NCBI RefSeq assembly: GCF_002699855.1
Contig: NZ_LKBW01000266.1
Location: 37,909 to 101,908 of the forward strand
Source of the DNA: Pseudomonas amygdali
GTDB taxonomy: Bacteria > Pseudomonadota > Gammaproteobacteria > Pseudomonadales > Pseudomonadaceae
Reading direction: 5' to 3'
Length of the DNA stretch: 64,000 nt
Under the pieces are notes generated by a model, which was not told the DNA's origin, made no database searches, and saw only the letters and a list, made by a program, of their open reading frames with translations. The translations under genes and the position numbers were made by a program. Below, piece after piece: positions 1-8,176 of the stretch; within the stretch, counting starts at the first letter, position 1, and each line of letters begins with the position of its first letter.

Positions 1-986
1 AGTTCGTCGGCGACGAAGTGCACCTGGACTATCTGTATGTGCTGACCGTTGCCGACATCAACGCGACCAACCCGACCCTCTGGAATTCGTGGCGCGCCAG
101 CCTGCTGCGCCAGTTGTACACCGAAACCAAGCGCGCCTTGCGCCGCGGCCTGGAAAACCCGGTTGATCGCGAGGAGCAGATTCGTCGCACCCAGACCGCA
201 GCGCTGGACATCCTGGTACGCAACGGCACTGACCCTGACGATGTCGAGCAACTCTGGTCAGCGCTGGGAGACGATTATTTCCTGCGTCACACCGCTGGCG
301 ATGTTGCCTGGCACAGCGATGCCATCCTGCAGCAGCCAGCCGACGGCGGCCCGCTGGTGCTGATCAAGGAAACCACTCAGCGGGAATTCGAAGGCGGGAC
401 GCAAATATTCATTTACGCCCCTGACCAGCATGATTTCTTCGCTGTGACCGTGGCGGCGATGGACCAGTTGAACCTGAACATTCATGACGCGCGCATTATC
501 ACGTCCAGCAGCAAATTCACACTCGACACCTATATCGTCCTCGATAACGAAGGCGGTTCGATCGGCGACAACCCGGAACGCGTTCAGGAAATCCGCAACG
601 GCCTGACCGAAGCGCTGCGCAACCCGGATGATTACCCGACGATCATCAAGCGCCGCGTGCCTCGTCAGCTCAAGCACTTTGCGTTCGCACCGCAAGTCAC
701 CATTCACAACGACGCCCAGCGTCCTGTGACGGTACTTGAACTGCTGGCACCTGACCGCCCCGGCCTGCTGGCGCGCATTGGCAAGATCTTCCTGGAGTTC
801 GATCTGTCATTGCAGAATGCCAAGATTGCGACCCTGGGCGAACGCGTGGAAGACGTGTTTTTCATCACCGACGCGAATAATCATCCGCTGTCCGACCCAC
901 AGCTGTGCAGCCAGTTGCAGGACGCAATCGTCAAGCAACTGAGCGTCAACTCAGAGCCCGGCCATGATTTGCGAATCAGCATATGA
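1..986 (+). CDS. glnD: Bifunctional uridylyltransferase/uridylyl-removing enzyme GlnD, C-terminal part
   Basis: The reading frame is open from the window edge (first full codon at base 3), so the N-terminal nucleotidyltransferase and most of the HD domain lie outside. What remains is the end of the central region and two C-terminal ACT domains, roughly codons 115-200 and 235-320 of the visible part; the second contains [17 protein letters not shown], typical of an ACT domain. GlnD senses glutamine through these ACT domains and adds or removes UMP on PII proteins, controlling nitrogen assimilation. dapC follows 51 bp downstream, the usual Pseudomonas neighbour. Identification rests on the ACT pair plus the neighbour. 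Confidence 0.93.
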   Translation, partial: FVGDEVHLDYLYVLTVADINATNPTLWNSWRASLLRQLYTETKRALRRGLENPVDREEQIRRTQTAALDILVRNGTDPDDVEQLWSALGDDYFLRHTAGDVAWHSDAILQQPADGGPLVLIKETTQREFEGGTQIFIYAPDQHDFFAVTVAAMDQLNLNIHDARIITSSSKFTLDTYIVLDNEGGSIGDNPERVQEIRNGLTEALRNPDDYPTIIKRRVPRQLKHFAFAPQVTIHNDAQRPVTVLELLAPDRPGLLARIGKIFLEFDLSLQNAKIATLGERVEDVFFITDANNHPLSDPQLCSQLQDAIVKQLSVNSEPGHDLRISI

Positions 987-1037
987 GCACTCGGCCAAAC
1001 GAATCGACTCAACGCAGTCCATTGAGGAACACTCCCC

Positions 1038-2231
1038 ATGAATAACGCCATGCAACTGCTTCAGCCTTACCCTTTCGAGAAGCTGCGCGCCTTGCTGGCC
1101 GGCGTAACGCCCAACCCGGAAAAGCGCCCTGTTGCATTGTCGATTGGTGAGCCGAAGCACCGCTCACCCGATTTTGTGGCCAAGACACTCGCAGACAACC
1201 TCGATCAGATGGCGGTTTACCCGACCACGCGGGGTATCCCGGCGCTGCGCGAAGCCATTGCCGGCTGGTGCAACCGTCGATTCGGCGTACCACAGGGCTG
1301 GATCGATCCGGCGCGCAATGTATTGCCGGTCAATGGCACACGCGAAGCGCTGTTCGCCTTCACCCAGACAGTAGTCAATCGTAGCGATGACGGCCTGGTG
1401 ATCAGCCCGAACCCGTTTTATCAGATCTATGAAGGTGCCGCCTTTCTGGCCGGAGCCCAGCCTCACTACCTGCCATGCCTGAGCGACAACGGTTTCAATC
1501 CCGATTTCGACGCAGTCAGCGCGGAAACCTGGAAGCGCTGCCAGATACTGTTCCTGTGCTCGCCGGGTAACCCGACCGGAGCACTTATTCCTGTTGAAAC
1601 CCTGAAAAAACTCATCGCCCTGGCCGACAAACATGACTTTGTCATTGCTGCGGACGAATGCTACAGCGAGCTGTACTTCGATGAGCAGGCTCCACCACCT
1701 GGCTTGCTCAGCGCCTGCGTCGAGCTGGGTCGCCAGGATTTCAAGCGTTGCGTGGTGTTCCACAGCCTGTCCAAGCGCTCCAACCTGCCGGGTCTGCGTT
1801 CAGGTTTTGTGGCAGGTGATGCCGACATTCTCAAGGCCTTCCTGCTGTATCGCACGTATCACGGCTGCGCCATGCCGGTACAGACTCAGCTGGCGAGCAT
1901 TGCTGCCTGGAATGACGAGGAGCACGTACGCGCGAACCGTGACTTGTACCGTGAAAAATTCGATGCTGTGCTCGACATCCTCGCGCCAGTGCTCGACGTC
2001 CAGCGCCCGGACGGGGGGTTTTACCTGTGGCCGAATGTAGGCACCGATGATGCTGCATTTTGCCGAGACCTGTTCATCGATCAGCATGTGACTGCAGTAC
2101 CGGGTTCGTACCTTTCCCGCGAGGTGGATGGCGTCAACCCGGGTGCCGGCCGGGTTCGCCTGGCGCTCGTTGCACCTCTGGCCGAGTGCGTCGAAGCCGC
2201 CGAACGTATCCGCGCATTCCTGAGCAAATAA
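1038..2231 (+). CDS. dapC: N-succinyldiaminopimelate aminotransferase DapC
   Basis: Fold-type I PLP aminotransferase of 397 residues, converting N-succinyl-2-amino-6-ketopimelate to N-succinyl-LL-diaminopimelate in lysine and peptidoglycan synthesis. Visible motifs: SPGNPTG near residue 175, DECYSE with Asp206, the PLP lysine in SLSKRSN (Lys246) and the phosphate-binding Arg254. The ATG at 1038 follows GAGGAAC with good spacing. Family alone would allow another class I aminotransferase, but the position directly after glnD and near dapD supports DapC. A GC-rich hairpin follows the stop. Confidence 0.9.
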   Translation: MNNAMQLLQPYPFEKLRALLAGVTPNPEKRPVALSIGEPKHRSPDFVAKTLADNLDQMAVYPTTRGIPALREAIAGWCNRRFGVPQGWIDPARNVLPVNGTREALFAFTQTVVNRSDDGLVISPNPFYQIYEGAAFLAGAQPHYLPCLSDNGFNPDFDAVSAETWKRCQILFLCSPGNPTGALIPVETLKKLIALADKHDFVIAADECYSELYFDEQAPPPGLLSACVELGRQDFKRCVVFHSLSKRSNLPGLRSGFVAGDADILKAFLLYRTYHGCAMPVQTQLASIAAWNDEEHVRANRDLYREKFDAVLDILAPVLDVQRPDGGFYLWPNVGTDDAAFCRDLFIDQHVTAVPGSYLSREVDGVNPGAGRVRLALVAPLAECVEAAERIRAFLSK

Positions 2232-2254
2232 ACAGCGAAACTTCAGGAAGACAG

Positions 2255-2281
2255 CCCCGCCGCCTTTGATGTGTGGCGGGG
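2255..2281 (+). terminator. Hairpin after dapC
   Basis: Seven-bp perfect stem (CCCCGCC with GGCGGGG) 24 bp after the dapC stop. It is followed by TAATTAG rather than a T run, so it is a weak candidate terminator. Confidence 0.4.
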
Positions 2282-2365
2282 GTAATTAGTTACCACCTGC
2301 TACACCTTGCACAAACGTACCTTCAACCTTCATTTTCCAGCCTTCCTGAAAGGAAGCGAACTACG

Positions 2366-3211
2366 ATGAAGGTCTATCACATGTCCGCACCCACCACACA
2401 GAGCCTGAAGCTGCCTGCATCCTGCGCCATGCGCAGCGCAACGAATCATCAGGCCTCGTACGAAACCGCCATTCGCGAAAACCCCGCCAACGCAGCAATC
2501 ACTCCTGCCTACGAATCAGGAGCACGCCATGGCTGCGAAGAGTCAACGCACATGGCGCGTCTTCTGGTTTCGTTCAGCAAATACTGGGCACGTGGGCGGA
2601 CCCTGAAAATGCTTTTTCAGAAAGACCCTCCTGCCATTCTGACAACCCCCGTTGTCGAAGCTGCAAAGAAATGGCTGCCTCACATAAATCTGAAATTCGA
2701 GTTCGTGACAGGCGGGGCCAGCGATATCCGAATCGGTTTCAACGAGCATCTGAACTGGAGCGCCATAGGGACTGATGCCCTGTTGGCCGAGCAGAATGAA
2801 GCCACCATGGAATTCAACGTCAAGGAGCTGTTCACGGCAGACCTGAAACCCATGCCGGACTTGACGCGCATCGTGCTACATGAATTCGGGCACGCCTTGG
2901 GAGCAGTTCACGAGCACCAGCATCCTCAGGCAAGCATTCCCTGGAACGAACCGCTTCTACGCCCCCTGCTTTTACAATCCGGATTGACTGACGAAGAAAT
3001 CAATACCAATTTTTTCGACAAGTACGAAGCTGCTGATTTCTACCATTCGGCTTACGACCGTGATTCCGTCATGCATTACGACATTCCCAACGGCCTGACC
3101 CTTGGCGACTTCGAAATCATCAACACTGGCAAAACGCTCAGCCCTAACGACATCAAAGTGATGGGTTCCATATACGGGGACCGGAAAAACTCAAAGTTCG
3201 AGGCGAACTGA
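2366..3211 (+). CDS. Metzincin (astacin/M12A-like) zinc metalloprotease
   Basis: A 281-residue protein with a complete metzincin signature: HEFGHALGAVHE gives three zinc histidines (His172, His176, His182) and the catalytic Glu173, and the downstream SVMHY (residues 234-238) is the Met-turn form seen in astacins. It should therefore be an active zinc endopeptidase; the substrate cannot be told. I chose ATG 2366 because AGGA lies about 12 bases upstream; the frame is open back to a GTG at 2273, but that start would overlap the dapC hairpin. There is no Sec signal peptide. The N-terminus is rich in Ser/Thr/Ala, has Val at position 3 and no acidic residue in about the first 30 residues, resembling type III secretion signals, but no hrp box was seen upstream. 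It interrupts an otherwise housekeeping dap region, suggesting insertion in this lineage. Confidence 0.85.
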   Translation: MKVYHMSAPTTQSLKLPASCAMRSATNHQASYETAIRENPANAAITPAYESGARHGCEESTHMARLLVSFSKYWARGRTLKMLFQKDPPAILTTPVVEAAKKWLPHINLKFEFVTGGASDIRIGFNEHLNWSAIGTDALLAEQNEATMEFNVKELFTADLKPMPDLTRIVLHEFGHALGAVHEHQHPQASIPWNEPLLRPLLLQSGLTDEEINTNFFDKYEAADFYHSAYDRDSVMHYDIPNGLTLGDFEIINTGKTLSPNDIKVMGSIYGDRKNSKFEAN

Positions 3212-3371
3212 CAAGGCATCGTAAAGAAAATACTGATCGTCAGGCAGTAATGCGCAAGCAGTGCCTGCAATGCGCTGGCCGCTACCCTGCCGAATTAGCC
3301 AGCAACCGCATTTGAGACATCGCGCCACGTACTTCACCCCGTGTGGCGCGAGGGCTTTAGAGCGCTACCGG

Positions 3372-3602
3372 TCACTGTCGTGTTCGCAGTTTTTCCGCAA
3401 CCCACCCGACCGCCCAGCTTACCGGGTCATGGGACTGCATGGGCAGCAACGGTTTTCCTTCACGTGCGGCCAGCCTGCCTTGCGTCTCAGCCTCACCATG
3501 AATCCAGATCGTACTTTGCTTGAATCCCTCGGCACGTTGACGTTCCCTGTAATAACGTTGCCGGACAAGCGCTTCTTGACGCTTCTTCTCTTGTTCAGAC
3601 AT
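3372..3602 (-). CDS. Small conserved-looking hypothetical protein
   Basis: A 76-residue, strongly charged protein starting MSEQEKKRQEALVRQR. The N-terminal third is Lys/Arg/Glu/Gln-rich and probably helical; the C-terminus contains DPVSWAVGWVAEKLR. I chose ATG 3602; the frame extends 19 codons further upstream without a better start. Codon use looks coding and no overlapping plus-strand frame is more convincing. It lies between the metalloprotease and the ArsC-like gene, on the opposite strand to both. No function recognised. Confidence 0.6.
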   Translation of the reverse strand: MSEQEKKRQEALVRQRYYRERQRAEGFKQSTIWIHGEAETQGRLAAREGKPLLPMQSHDPVSWAVGWVAEKLRTRQ

Positions 3603-3835
3603 AACGCACCCAGCCTTTAAATGGAAAGCAATAATTGCCCGCCCGGGCGTGCCACTCAAGCGTGGAAGGGTGAAGTTTTCTTAATGACAGTTAGGGTTAT
3701 TATCTAGTTTTTGTTCAGTCTCTGTACCAGCGCTGTCATAACACGAAGCGGTCTGACGTGGCATAATACCCGGCTAAATTGCGAGGAGAGAAAGTGGGGA
3801 GTATCGAGCAAGATCAGCCACCCCACCCCAAAACG

Positions 3836-4183
3836 ATGACTTACACTCTATTTGGCATCAAAGCCTGCGACACCATGAAGAAGGCCCGCACCTGGCTCGA
3901 CGATAATTCCGTGAGCTACGATTTTCATGACTACAAGACACAGGGCATCGACCGGGAACACCTCGCGCAGTGGTGCAATGAACACGGCTGGCAGGTCGTG
4001 CTGAACCGCGCAGGCACTACCTTTCGCAAGCTCGATGACGGACAAAAGGCCGATCTCGATCAAGCGAAAGCCATAGAACTGATGCTCGCGCAGCCGTCCA
4101 TGATCAAGCGTCCGGTGCTTGATCTGGGCAATAAAACCCTGATCGGCTTCAAGCCCGACCTGTATGCAGCGGCTTTACAGTAA
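3836..4183 (+). CDS. ArsC/Spx family protein (YffB-like putative reductase)
   Basis: 115-residue thioredoxin-fold protein of the ArsC/Spx family. It opens TLFGIKACDTMKKA with a single N-terminal cysteine (Cys11), and has TTFRKL and the conserved RPVLDLG segment near residue 90. The single-cysteine CDTMKKA form matches YffB rather than a true arsenate reductase. The frame reaches back to TTG 3779, but ATG 3836 gives the family's usual N-terminus. dapD follows 47 bp later on the same strand, the usual Pseudomonas arrangement, so the two are probably co-transcribed. Its role is unproven. Confidence 0.85.
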   Translation: MTYTLFGIKACDTMKKARTWLDDNSVSYDFHDYKTQGIDREHLAQWCNEHGWQVVLNRAGTTFRKLDDGQKADLDQAKAIELMLAQPSMIKRPVLDLGNKTLIGFKPDLYAAALQ

Positions 4184-4230
4184 GCCAGAGCGCTACTGAA
4201 AGCCCCTTGATAAAGCCAAGAGGTATTTAC

Positions 4231-5265
4231 ATGTCCACTACCCTGTTCAGCCTGGCCTTCGGCGTCGGCACTCAAAATCGTCAAGGCTCATGGCTCGAAG
4301 TATTTTACGCTCAGCCGCTGATCAATCCTTCCGTAGAACTGGTCGCGGCCATCGCGCCTGTTCTGGGTTACACCAACGGCAATCAGGCAATCACCTTCAA
4401 TGTAGACCTGGCATACAAGCTGGCCGAGGCGGTCAAATCCGTGGACGCGACCCAGGCCGCGCTGCTGACTCGTCTGGCGGAAAGCCAGAAGCCGCTGGTT
4501 GCCACCCTGCTGGCTGAAGACGCAACCCTGACGTCGACTCCAGAGGCTTACCTCAAGCTGCACCTGCTGTCGCATCGCCTGGTCAAGCCACACGGCCTGA
4601 ACCTGGCAGGTATCTTCCCGTTGCTGCCAAACGTAGCCTGGACCAGCCAGGGCGCGGTCGATCTTGCCGAACTGGCCGAACGTCAGCTTGAAGCACGCCT
4701 TAAAGGCGAACTGCTGGAAGTGTTCTCGGTCGACAAATTCCCGAAAATGACCGACTACGTCGTACCGAGCGGCGTTCGTATCGCTGACAGTGCTCGCGTA
4801 CGTCTGGGCGCTTACATCGGCGAAGGCACCACCGTCATGCACGAAGGCTTCGTCAACTTCAATGGCGGCACCGAAGGCCCGGGCATGATCGAAGGCCGCG
4901 TTTCTGCAGGCGTATTCGTCGGCAAGGGCTCGGATCTGGGTGGCGGCTGCTCGACCATGGGTACGCTGTCGGGTGGCGGCAACATCATCATCAAGGTTGG
5001 CGAAGGCTGCCTGATCGGTGCCAACGCCGGCATCGGTATTCCGCTGGGCGATCGCAATACCGTGGAATCGGGTCTGTATGTGACCGCCGGCACCAAGGTC
5101 GCGCTGCTCGATGAAAACAACGAACTGGTCAAGATCGTCAAGGCACGCGAGCTGGCAGGCCAGAACGACCTGTTGTTCCGTCGCAACTCGCAGACCGGCG
5201 CAGTGGAATGCAAAACCCACAAGTCGGCCATCGAGCTGAACGAAGCACTGCACGCTCATAACTGA
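4231..5265 (+). CDS. dapD: 2,3,4,5-tetrahydropyridine-2,6-dicarboxylate N-succinyltransferase DapD
   Basis: 344 residues, matching the Pseudomonas-type DapD. It succinylates tetrahydrodipicolinate with succinyl-CoA, the step before DapC. The C-terminal half (about residues 180-300) shows the hexapeptide-repeat pattern of a left-handed beta helix, with many Gly-rich turns such as EGRVSAGVFVGKGSDLGGG. ATG 4231 has AAGAGG nine bases upstream; an in-frame ATA codon 24 bases upstream is not a likely start. Confidence 0.95.
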   Translation: MSTTLFSLAFGVGTQNRQGSWLEVFYAQPLINPSVELVAAIAPVLGYTNGNQAITFNVDLAYKLAEAVKSVDATQAALLTRLAESQKPLVATLLAEDATLTSTPEAYLKLHLLSHRLVKPHGLNLAGIFPLLPNVAWTSQGAVDLAELAERQLEARLKGELLEVFSVDKFPKMTDYVVPSGVRIADSARVRLGAYIGEGTTVMHEGFVNFNGGTEGPGMIEGRVSAGVFVGKGSDLGGGCSTMGTLSGGGNIIIKVGEGCLIGANAGIGIPLGDRNTVESGLYVTAGTKVALLDENNELVKIVKARELAGQNDLLFRRNSQTGAVECKTHKSAIELNEALHAHN

Positions 5266-5275
5266 TGCTGTGTGT

Positions 5276-5301
5276 GGGTTCAAGGCTGCGGCCTTGAACC
5301 C
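5276..5301 (+). terminator. Hairpin between dapD and csdA
   Basis: Perfect 11-bp stem (GGGTTCAAGGC with GCCTTGAACCC) around a TGCG loop, flanked by a possible outer GTGTG/CACAC stem. There is no T run, so it is an intercistronic hairpin or attenuated terminator rather than a clear intrinsic terminator. Confidence 0.45.
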
Positions 5302-5323
5302 GCCTCCACACGCTGGACGAACA

Positions 5324-6901
5324 ATGCCCCTCATTTCTCCCTGGCGTGGCGACTTCCCCGCTATCGCCGCCCTGCAACGGCAAGGCCAGACCTATCTGGA
5401 CAACGCCGCCACCACGCAAAAACCCCAGGCGCTGATCGATGCCCTGACTCATTACTACGTCAACGGTGCCGCCAACGTGCATCGTGCCCAGCATCTGCCG
5501 GGCGCACACGCCACCCAGGCGTTTGAAGCCAGCCGTGGCAAGGCCGCGCACTGGCTGAATGCCGGCGAGAGCGGACAAATCATCTTTACCCACGGGGCCA
5601 CTTCTGCGCTCAACCTGCTGGCCTATGGGTTGGAGCATAGTTTCACTGCGGGCGACGAGATCGCCATTAGCGCACTGGAACATCACGCCAACCTGCTGCC
5701 GTGGCAGCAACTGGCTCAGCGCCGCGGCCTGAAACTGGTGATACTGCCGCTCGATCCCGATGGTGTAATCGACTGCCATGCTGCGGCCAGTCTGATCGGC
5801 CCTCGCACGCGTCTGCTCGCAGTCAGTCAGCTGTCCAACGTGCTCGGCACTTGGCAGCCGCTCGCCCGCCTTATCGCACTGGCGAAAGCGCAAGGTGCGC
5901 TCACGGTCGTGGACGGATCACAAGGTGTGGTGCATGGACGCCACGATGTACAGGCACTGGGCTGCGACTTTTATGTGTTTTCCAGCCACAAGCTTTATGG
6001 TCCGGAAGGGCTAGGTGTGCTGTACGGACGCAGCGACGCGCTACCGAACCTGACGCACTGGCAGTTCGGCGGCGAGATGGTGCTGACCGCCGATTATCAA
6101 CACGCGAAATTTCGCCCGGCCCCGCTGGGATTTGAAGCGGGCACCCCGCCCATCGCCAGCGTGATCGGTCTGGGCGCTACGCTGGCTTACCTGGAAAGCC
6201 TTGATCATCAGGCGGTCGCGGAACACGAAGCAAATCTGCACCGTCGCCTGCTTGAAGGCCTGCAAAGGCGTGAAGGTATTCAGGTATTGGGCTCACCGGA
6301 CCTGGCACTGGCCAGTTTCGTCGTGGACGGCATACACAACGCCGATCTGGCTCATTTGCTGACCGAACAGGGTATTGCCGTGCGCGCTGGTCGTCACTGC
6401 GCGATGCCACTGTTCGATACACTCGGTCTGCCCAGCGCAATTCGTGTTTCACTTGCGCTCTACAATGATTCAGATGACTTGCTGCGGTTTTTTCAGCGCA
6501 CTGGATCAGGCACTGGAGCTGCTTCGATGACTCTCCCCGCATTGGCGCAGACCGCGCTCGACAGCTTTTCCCAGCCACAGAGCTGGGAACAGCGCGCACG
6601 CTTGCTCATGCAATGGGGGGATCGCCTCCCCTCGTTGAGCGACGAAGAAAAGACGGACGACAATCTGGTACACGGCTGTGAAAGCAAGGTCTGGCTGACG
6701 GGCGAAGTCAGCGCAGGAGCCTGGCTGTTCCGGGCCAGCAGCGACGCCCGGCTGATTCGAGGTCTGGTGGCGCTACTGCTGGCCCGCGTTAACGGTCTGT
6801 CGGCCCCGGAGCCCCGGAGCTGGAAGCCGTGGACTTGTCTGACTGGTTCGATCAGTTGGGCCTTGGTCGCCAGCTCTCACCGTCACGCAGCAACGGCCTG
6901 A
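5324..6901 (+). CDS. csdA: Cysteine desulfurase CsdA (SufS-like), fused by a frameshift to the start of CsdE
   Basis: Residues 1-390 are a complete class V PLP cysteine desulfurase: LDNAATTQKP at the N-terminus, the PLP lysine in SSHKLYGPEG (Lys223) and the active-site cysteine in GRHCAMP (Cys359). It removes sulfur from cysteine and passes it to CsdE. The family normally ends about 11 residues after this point. Here a run of six T at 6488-6493 keeps the frame open; with five T the frame would read SALDQALELLR then TGA at 6528-6530, overlapping the csdE ATG at 6527. As written, CsdA therefore runs in frame into CsdE, includes the CsdE catalytic cysteine and ends in a short unrelated tail caused by a second frameshift. 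The desulfurase domain may still fold. Confidence 0.85.
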   Translation: MPLISPWRGDFPAIAALQRQGQTYLDNAATTQKPQALIDALTHYYVNGAANVHRAQHLPGAHATQAFEASRGKAAHWLNAGESGQIIFTHGATSALNLLAYGLEHSFTAGDEIAISALEHHANLLPWQQLAQRRGLKLVILPLDPDGVIDCHAAASLIGPRTRLLAVSQLSNVLGTWQPLARLIALAKAQGALTVVDGSQGVVHGRHDVQALGCDFYVFSSHKLYGPEGLGVLYGRSDALPNLTHWQFGGEMVLTADYQHAKFRPAPLGFEAGTPPIASVIGLGATLAYLESLDHQAVAEHEANLHRRLLEGLQRREGIQVLGSPDLALASFVVDGIHNADLAHLLTEQGIAVRAGRHCAMPLFDTLGLPSAIRVSLALYNDSDDLLRFFQRTGSGTGAASMTLPALAQTALDSFSQPQSWEQRARLLMQWGDRLPSLSDEEKTDDNLVHGCESKVWLTGEVSAGAWLFRASSDARLIRGLVALLLARVNGLSAPEPRSWKPWTCLTGSISWALVASSHRHAATA

Positions 6902-6942
6902 ATGCCGTGCTACAGAAGATGCGTCAGCTGACTCAAGCCTGA
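6527..6942 (+). pseudogene. csdE: Sulfur acceptor CsdE (SufE family), frameshifted
   Basis: From ATG 6527 the frame encodes a SufE-family protein with the acceptor cysteine in HGCESKVWL (Cys51). Near residue 92 an exact tandem duplication of GCCCCGGA (6803-6810 and 6811-6818) breaks the frame. Removing one copy restores LSAPELEAVDLSDWF and a normal C-terminus ending QKMRQLTQA with TGA at 6940-6942. As written, the protein loses about the last 45 residues, replaced by a tail ending at 6901. The last 10 bp overlap the convergent tcdA gene. Confidence 0.88.
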
Positions 6943-7763
6943 TCGGGCGTTGCAACCGCTGGCTTGACCCGCTCCGAAGGCCGTCGCGCACCTGCAACCA
7001 GCTTGTCAACTGCACGCGTGGCGGCGACCATGCCGAACGTGGCAGTGACCATCATCACCGCGCCGAAGCCGCCTGCACAGTCGAGCTTTACACCCTCACC
7101 GACGAACCTCTTTTCCAGGCAAATACTGCCATCAGGCTTGGGATAGCGCAGCTGTTCGCTGGAGAACACACAAGGCACGCTGTAGTGGCGGTTAGGCGTG
7201 CGCGAAAAGCCATAGTCGCGACGCAGGGTGGAACGTACCTTGGAGGCCAGCGGGTCGTTGAACGTGCGGTTCAAGTCGGCGATCTGAATCAGGGTTGGAT
7301 CAATCTGCCCACCGGCACCACCGGTGGTGACCATCTGGATCTTGCGCCGCTTACACCACGAAATCAGTGCTGCCTTGGCGTTGACGCTGTCGATACAGTC
7401 GATCACGAAATCCATGTCCGGGGTGATGCACTCAGCCATCGTGTCGCGGGTCACGAAATCAGAAACCGCATGCACGATGCAATCAGGATTGATCGCGCGA
7501 ATCCGCTCGGCCATCACTTCAACCTTCGGCCGACCGACTGTGCTGTCCAGTGCATGCAATTGGCGGTTGCTGTTGCTGACACAGACGTCGTCCATGTCAA
7601 ACAGCGAAATCTCGCCCACACCACTGCGTGCCATGGCTTCCGCCGCCCACGAGCCCACGCCGCCGATACCGACCACTGCCACATGAGCCGCGCGCAGGCG
7701 CGCCAGGCCTTCAATGCCGTACAAACGGGCGATGCCAGCGAAACGTGGATCTTCTGCGCTCAT
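6933..7763 (-). CDS. tcdA: tRNA threonylcarbamoyladenosine dehydratase TcdA (CsdL)
   Basis: ThiF/E1-like protein of 276 residues. The N-terminal nucleotide-binding motif VVGIGGVGSWAAEAMARSG and the following SLFDMDDVCVSNSNRQ are characteristic. TcdA cyclises t6A37 to ct6A37 in tRNAs, using ATP, and in enterobacteria depends on CsdA/CsdE, which fits the adjacent convergent csdA-csdE pair. ATG 7763 gives MSAEDPRF; an in-frame ATT two codons upstream is unlikely. TsaB of the same t6A pathway is encoded further along this window. Confidence 0.93.
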   Translation of the reverse strand: MSAEDPRFAGIARLYGIEGLARLRAAHVAVVGIGGVGSWAAEAMARSGVGEISLFDMDDVCVSNSNRQLHALDSTVGRPKVEVMAERIRAINPDCIVHAVSDFVTRDTMAECITPDMDFVIDCIDSVNAKAALISWCKRRKIQMVTTGGAGGQIDPTLIQIADLNRTFNDPLASKVRSTLRRDYGFSRTPNRHYSVPCVFSSEQLRYPKPDGSICLEKRFVGEGVKLDCAGGFGAVMMVTATFGMVAATRAVDKLVAGARRPSERVKPAVATPDQA

Positions 7764-7984
7764 GATCAATACCTCAAAAACCGGCGCGCATTATAGGGGT
7801 TTGTAGGGGGTTAAGGCACCCGGCTTGTCGCCCCGTCGAAATCAGGGCTGACGGGGCAAAAACTATCTCGGGCCTCTCATATAACCCCTTTCGCTCCGCG
7901 CAAAGCCTCTACAAACATATTTGTCCGACCCGCGAGCAAATAAGAGACGAGACTTCCGGTCCGGGCCCGAGATTCTGGATAGCC
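7764..7984. other. Intergenic region upstream of tcdA
   Basis: No convincing gene. An inverted repeat (CCCCGTC at about 7831 with GACGGGG ending about 7857) lies in the presumed 5' region of tcdA and lacks a T tract on either strand. The rest shows no recognised repeat. Confidence 0.4.
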
Positions 7985-8077
7985 ATGCTGTTCGCACAAT
8001 CCCTCCCTTGTCTGGCAGCCATCATTATGGCCGTCCTGTCTGCTCACGCGACCCACCCTGCGCTGTCGACTGCTTGA
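7985..8077 (+). CDS. Possible 30-residue hydrophobic small protein
   Basis: ATG 7985 opens a 30-codon frame to TGA 8075-8077 encoding a peptide with a continuous hydrophobic core (LPCLAAIIMAVLSAHA), like a signal peptide or a single membrane segment. The upstream GGAT is only a weak ribosome site. A strong hairpin with a T run begins 20 bp after the stop, so a short transcript ending there is plausible. Nothing is recognised by homology; it could equally be an untranslated RNA or chance. Confidence 0.3.
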   Translation: MLFAQSLPCLAAIIMAVLSAHATHPALSTA

Positions 8078-8096
8078 CATATCCACAGCACACAAT

Positions 8097-8122
8097 AAAC
8101 GACGGCCCTAGGTCGTCGTTTT
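8097..8122 (+). terminator. Intrinsic terminator before dapE
   Basis: Stem AAACGACG/CGTCGTTT, extended inwards by a G.T pair and CC/GG around a CTA loop, ending in TTTT. It looks like a rho-independent terminator on the plus strand although no recognised gene precedes it, suggesting a short upstream transcript. Confidence 0.65.
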
Positions 8123-8176
8123 GCTTTAAGATATCCGCCTTTTCGCGCCCAAAGTCTTGCTACCGGAGTTCTGTAC

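Noticed and set aside
3836..4183. Arsenate reductase
   Set aside because: Only the YffB-type single-cysteine CDTMKKA motif is present and no ars genes are nearby; the dapD neighbour points to the YffB subgroup.
4288..5334. 348-codon minus-strand frame opposite dapD
   Set aside because: dapD is certain on the plus strand; the antisense product has no recognised fold.
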